This document shows, piece after piece, positions 61,793-64,000 of a DNA stretch of 64,000 bases. A model generated the notes under the pieces. The model ran no database searches. It worked only from the letters and a program-made list of their open reading frames with translations, and had not been told where the DNA came from. This stretch comes from Flammeovirga aprica JL-4. Lineage in GTDB: Bacteria; Bacteroidota; Bacteroidia; Cytophagales; Flammeovirgaceae. Every line of letters starts with the position of its first letter. The stretch's first letter is position 1. Made by a program: the position numbers and the translations under genes. The DNA is taken from assembly GCF_012844305.1 (NCBI RefSeq), contig NZ_JABANE010000021.1, positions 32,728-96,727 on the forward strand, in the 5' to 3' direction.

Positions 61793-62614
61793 ATGTTATT
61801 ATTCACTGTAGGGTTTTTAGATATAAATTTCGTTGATGTACTCGATATACTTTTAGTATCGGTATTGCTTTTTCATTTATATAAATTGATCAAAGGAAGC
61901 GTGGCTTTGAAAATCTTTGTAGGTGGGTTATCTATTTATCTTACTTACTTGGTGGTAAAAGCTACTGACATGGAATTGCTCTCTGAAATTCTCAGTCAGT
62001 TTATAGATGTAGGGGTGATTGCCGCTATTATTCTATTCCAGCAAGAAATCAGAAAGTTCCTTTTAATTATTGGCAAATCGACTGATTTTAAAAATTTCCC
62101 GCTCTTTCAATTATTCAGAGGAAAAGGAAAACATGAAGAAATCAACCTTGATATTCTGGCTATTATTGACGCCATGAAAGATATGTCGGGTACCAATACA
62201 GGTGCATTAATTGTAATTTCTAAAGACAGCGATTTACAATTTTATGCTGATACGGGAGATTATGTTGACGGCAAAATTTCTAAAAGACTTCTTTTATCTA
62301 TTTTCTTCAAAAACTCCCCAATGCACGATGGTGCCTGCTTGATTTACAACAACAGAATTCAGGCGGCAAGATGCATTTTGCCTGTCTCAGAAAATCCTAA
62401 TATACCTGCTACGATGGGATTGAGACACAGAGCCGGAATCGGTATGACAGAGAATACAAATTCAATTGTTTTGATTGTTTCTGAAGAAACCGGACAAATG
62501 TCATTTATTAAAGGTGGTAAGATTGACCACAACTTGTCAGCAATGGAATTAAGAACCAAAATTCGTGGTTACATGAGTGATGGTCAAGAAGAGCTAGCTC
62601 AGAAAACTGCTTAG
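61793..62614 (+). CDS. cdaA: Diadenylate cyclase (c-di-AMP synthase)
   Basis: A 273-residue membrane-bound DAC protein. Three N-terminal helices (about 12-30, 38-56, 66-84) are followed by the linker LFQQEIRKFL, then the DAC domain with Asp179-Gly-Ala181 (PMHDGACLIY) and GLRHRAGIG (209-217), the two motifs that bind ATP and metal. It makes c-di-AMP, which controls potassium and osmotic balance. No cdaR follows; the downstream gap holds only repeat copy C. Start ATG at 61793 gives a normal N-terminus. Confidence 0.95.
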   Translation: MLLFTVGFLDINFVDVLDILLVSVLLFHLYKLIKGSVALKIFVGGLSIYLTYLVVKATDMELLSEILSQFIDVGVIAAIILFQQEIRKFLLIIGKSTDFKNFPLFQLFRGKGKHEEINLDILAIIDAMKDMSGTNTGALIVISKDSDLQFYADTGDYVDGKISKRLLLSIFFKNSPMHDGACLIYNNRIQAARCILPVSENPNIPATMGLRHRAGIGMTENTNSIVLIVSEETGQMSFIKGGKIDHNLSAMELRTKIRGYMSDGQEELAQKTA

Positions 62615-62629
62615 CTCTATAAACAAGTA

Positions 62630-62773
62630 CTAATACAAAATTAATTATCATTTTGCTATAGTCTACACTGAAAAACGATGTATAGCTCCTCTATCATTAC
62701 GTTTTTTTGATACTATACTCTCCTTAAAATCTGAAGAATTACTTATCTATTATTTTTGGATTAGCACTTTAGT
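62630..62773. repeat. Degenerate intergenic repeat, copy C
   Basis: CTAATACAAAATTAATTATC at the left resembles the first block of copies A and B. The segment 62695-62773 (TTACGTTTTTTTGA, then GAAGAATTACTTATC, then TTTTTGGATTAGCACTTTAG) aligns with 51684-51763 of copy B. It lies between cdaA and the TPR/LRR gene; the remaining bases up to 63021 are AT-rich with nothing recognised. Confidence 0.5.
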
Positions 62774-63021
62774 ACTGGAACAAAAGAAAAGGGACAATTT
62801 TAGCTTGTTATTTTTTATTCTAATCAAGGCAGATTTGCAGAGCATAGCCTTTTTTACGCGATAAAAATCTAACGAAGAGTAGGATAAAAAAGAGAAGATA
62901 AAATATCCATTCACTTTTGCTCAAGTACTTAAAATACACATAATCAATTTTTTACTAAATCAAACTTTCTATTACAAATTAACGTTAAGAAAGTGTGAAC
63001 CTATTTTACTTTTTATACAAC

Positions 63022-63903
63022 ATGAAGACATCAAAAAAATTATTACTCACATTCGCACTCTTAGGACTCTTCTCTTTTACCTTCAATAACGATCCTAATA
63101 CTTTCCTTAATAAAGGTCTTAATGACATTGCAAAAGAAGACTACTTAAAAGCAATAAGTAATTTCACAATGGCCATCAGTATACAAAACGATTTGGCGGT
63201 TGCTTATTATCATAGAGCTATCAGTAAAAACCTTTTTGGCATTAAACAAGGCTTCTATAATTCTGATTTCTGTCTGGATTTTATAGATGCAATGAAATAT
63301 GGCTATGCTCCTGCAATAGAGAAACTTTATGAATTAGGAAGAGCAGAGTGTTTTCTTTTAAAATCTGCCGCATTAATGCCTGAAAAAGCATTTTGCATTG
63401 ATATTTCTTCTCAAAATATCAACTCGATTTCAAATCAGTTTAGTGAATTCAGCAATTTGGTTTCACTGAATGCCTCCAATAACGGCCTGCAAGATCTTGG
63501 AACAATTTATAATTCCTGCCCCTACATTATTTCACTTGATTTAGGTGATAATGACATATCATATATTCCTGCTGAGTTATCGAAACTTCAATATTTGTAT
63601 GAATTAAACCTCAGCAATAATAAAGTACAGAATATACCTGATGAGTTGACACAGTTGGAAGCCGTTGCCTTTTTAAATTTGAGAGGCAATCAACTGACTG
63701 CAATTCCAAAGGATATTGGAAATATGAAAGCCATCAAGCTTTTAGATCTTTCTTTAAATAAGATCACAAAGCTTCCTAAAAGCATTTCTGAATTGGAAAA
63801 TTTAGAGACATTAGTTCTTTCAGGAAATCCTATTTCGAAGACCGAAATAAAACGATTGCATGCTGATTTACCAGATACAAAAATCATTTTTGATGTGCAG
63901 TAA
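63022..63903 (+). CDS. Secreted TPR plus leucine-rich-repeat protein
   Basis: A 293-residue protein with signal peptide MKTSKKLLLTFALLGLFSFTF. Residues about 30-70 form one or two TPR-like helices (GLNDIAKEDYLKAISNFTMA, then DLAVAYYHRAISKNLFG). From about residue 110 there are six to seven LRRs of about 23 residues (LVSLNASNNGLQDLGTIY; IISLDLGDNDISYIPAELSK; LYELNLSNNKVQNIPDELTQ; VAFLNLRGNQLTAIPKDIGN; IKLLDLSLNKITKLPKSISE). A binding role is expected. A GTG at 62995 opens a longer frame; I choose the ATG starting the signal peptide. The stop is 27 bases from the intron 3' end. Confidence 0.75.
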   Translation: MKTSKKLLLTFALLGLFSFTFNNDPNTFLNKGLNDIAKEDYLKAISNFTMAISIQNDLAVAYYHRAISKNLFGIKQGFYNSDFCLDFIDAMKYGYAPAIEKLYELGRAECFLLKSAALMPEKAFCIDISSQNINSISNQFSEFSNLVSLNASNNGLQDLGTIYNSCPYIISLDLGDNDISYIPAELSKLQYLYELNLSNNKVQNIPDELTQLEAVAFLNLRGNQLTAIPKDIGNMKAIKLLDLSLNKITKLPKSISELENLETLVLSGNPISKTEIKRLHADLPDTKIIFDVQ

Positions 63904-63929
63904 CATTAAGAAGCTGTACAGTTAAAATG

Positions 63930-64000
63930 ATCAAGTAGGGTAAATATGGAATAAGTCTACGTCTATCCCATATTTATCCCTCTCACAGAACCGTGCGTAC
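63930..64000 (-). mobile_element. 3' end of a group II intron, continuing beyond the window
   Basis: Read on the minus strand from 64000, GTACGCACGGTTC (64000-63988) looks like the 3' strand of group II domain V, whose 5' strand would be GAGCCGT outside the window. TGTGAGA (63987-63981) is the V/VI joint. GGGATAAATATGG (63980-63968) pairs with CCATATTTACCC (63949-63938) as domain VI. The 3' end reads CCCTACTTGAT, with the usual bulged A seven bases from the end and terminal AT at 63930. The reverse transcriptase gene is not included in the window. Confidence 0.7.

Overview
The window looks like chromosome of a marine gliding Bacteroidota of the order Cytophagales; Flammeovirga or a relative is my best guess, from gene content only. 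The evidence is AT-rich DNA, two SusC/SusD/SusE outer-membrane glycan systems, many lipoprotein signal peptides with no Shine-Dalgarno dependence, promoter elements of the Bacteroidota type (TAnnTTTG), the ExbB/ExbD/ExbD energy-transduction cluster, and an arginine pathway that uses an acyl-ornithine carbamoyltransferase. I recognise no rRNA, tRNA, CRISPR array, phage or IS transposase.

Layout. 1-2.9 kb: a flavin quinone reductase, a YbhN/UPF0104-type membrane protein and a YfcC-type carrier. 3.0-7.3 kb: a two-gene McrBC-like module, a coiled-coil plus AAA+ GTPase followed by a DUF2357 and PD-(D/E)XK nuclease protein; this is the best candidate defence system here. 7.3-9.9 kb: an Lrp/AsnC regulator, a probable small RNA unit with its own promoter and terminator, a secreted hypothetical protein and a GNAT enzyme. 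10-14.8 kb: a 1304-residue CheB-CheR-PAS-histidine kinase translationally coupled to a BLUF blue-light receptor, facing a single-domain response regulator. 15-28.4 kb: two tandem susC-susD-susE operons on the minus strand, each preceded by the same promoter-region architecture: a conserved inverted-repeat block and two LacI-type operator-like palindromes at nearly constant spacing. 29-34 kb: a DsbA-like protein, an S66 LD-carboxypeptidase, a tandem pair of 202-residue secreted paralogues and a MORN/TonB-C protein.

34.2-42.9 kb holds the arginine route on one strand: GNAT, argG, argC, argD, argF', argB, an M20 deacylase and argH. The carbamoyltransferase has Ala90 at the specificity position, which suggests succinylated intermediates. 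43.3-48.6 kb is a three-gene surface operon of unknown function. 49-51 kb encodes a lipoprotein pullulanase that could feed maltooligosaccharides to the Sus systems. 51.8-54.1 kb is the ExbB/ExbD cluster. 54.4-62.6 kb is housekeeping: asparaginase, TatD, DUF3108, shikimate kinase, a peptide-type ABC permease, a DoxX/MauE-like protein, DUF1599, dihydropteroate synthase and the diadenylate cyclase CdaA. The window ends with a TPR/LRR protein and, in the last 71 bases, the 3' end of a group II intron on the minus strand.

Dispersed elements not explained by genes: two REP-like hairpins placed exactly at 3' ends of genes, and three degenerate copies of an AT-rich intergenic repeat. Starts were moved to internal ATG codons wherever the longest frame opened with TTG or GTG or ran into an upstream gene; these choices are given in each entry.
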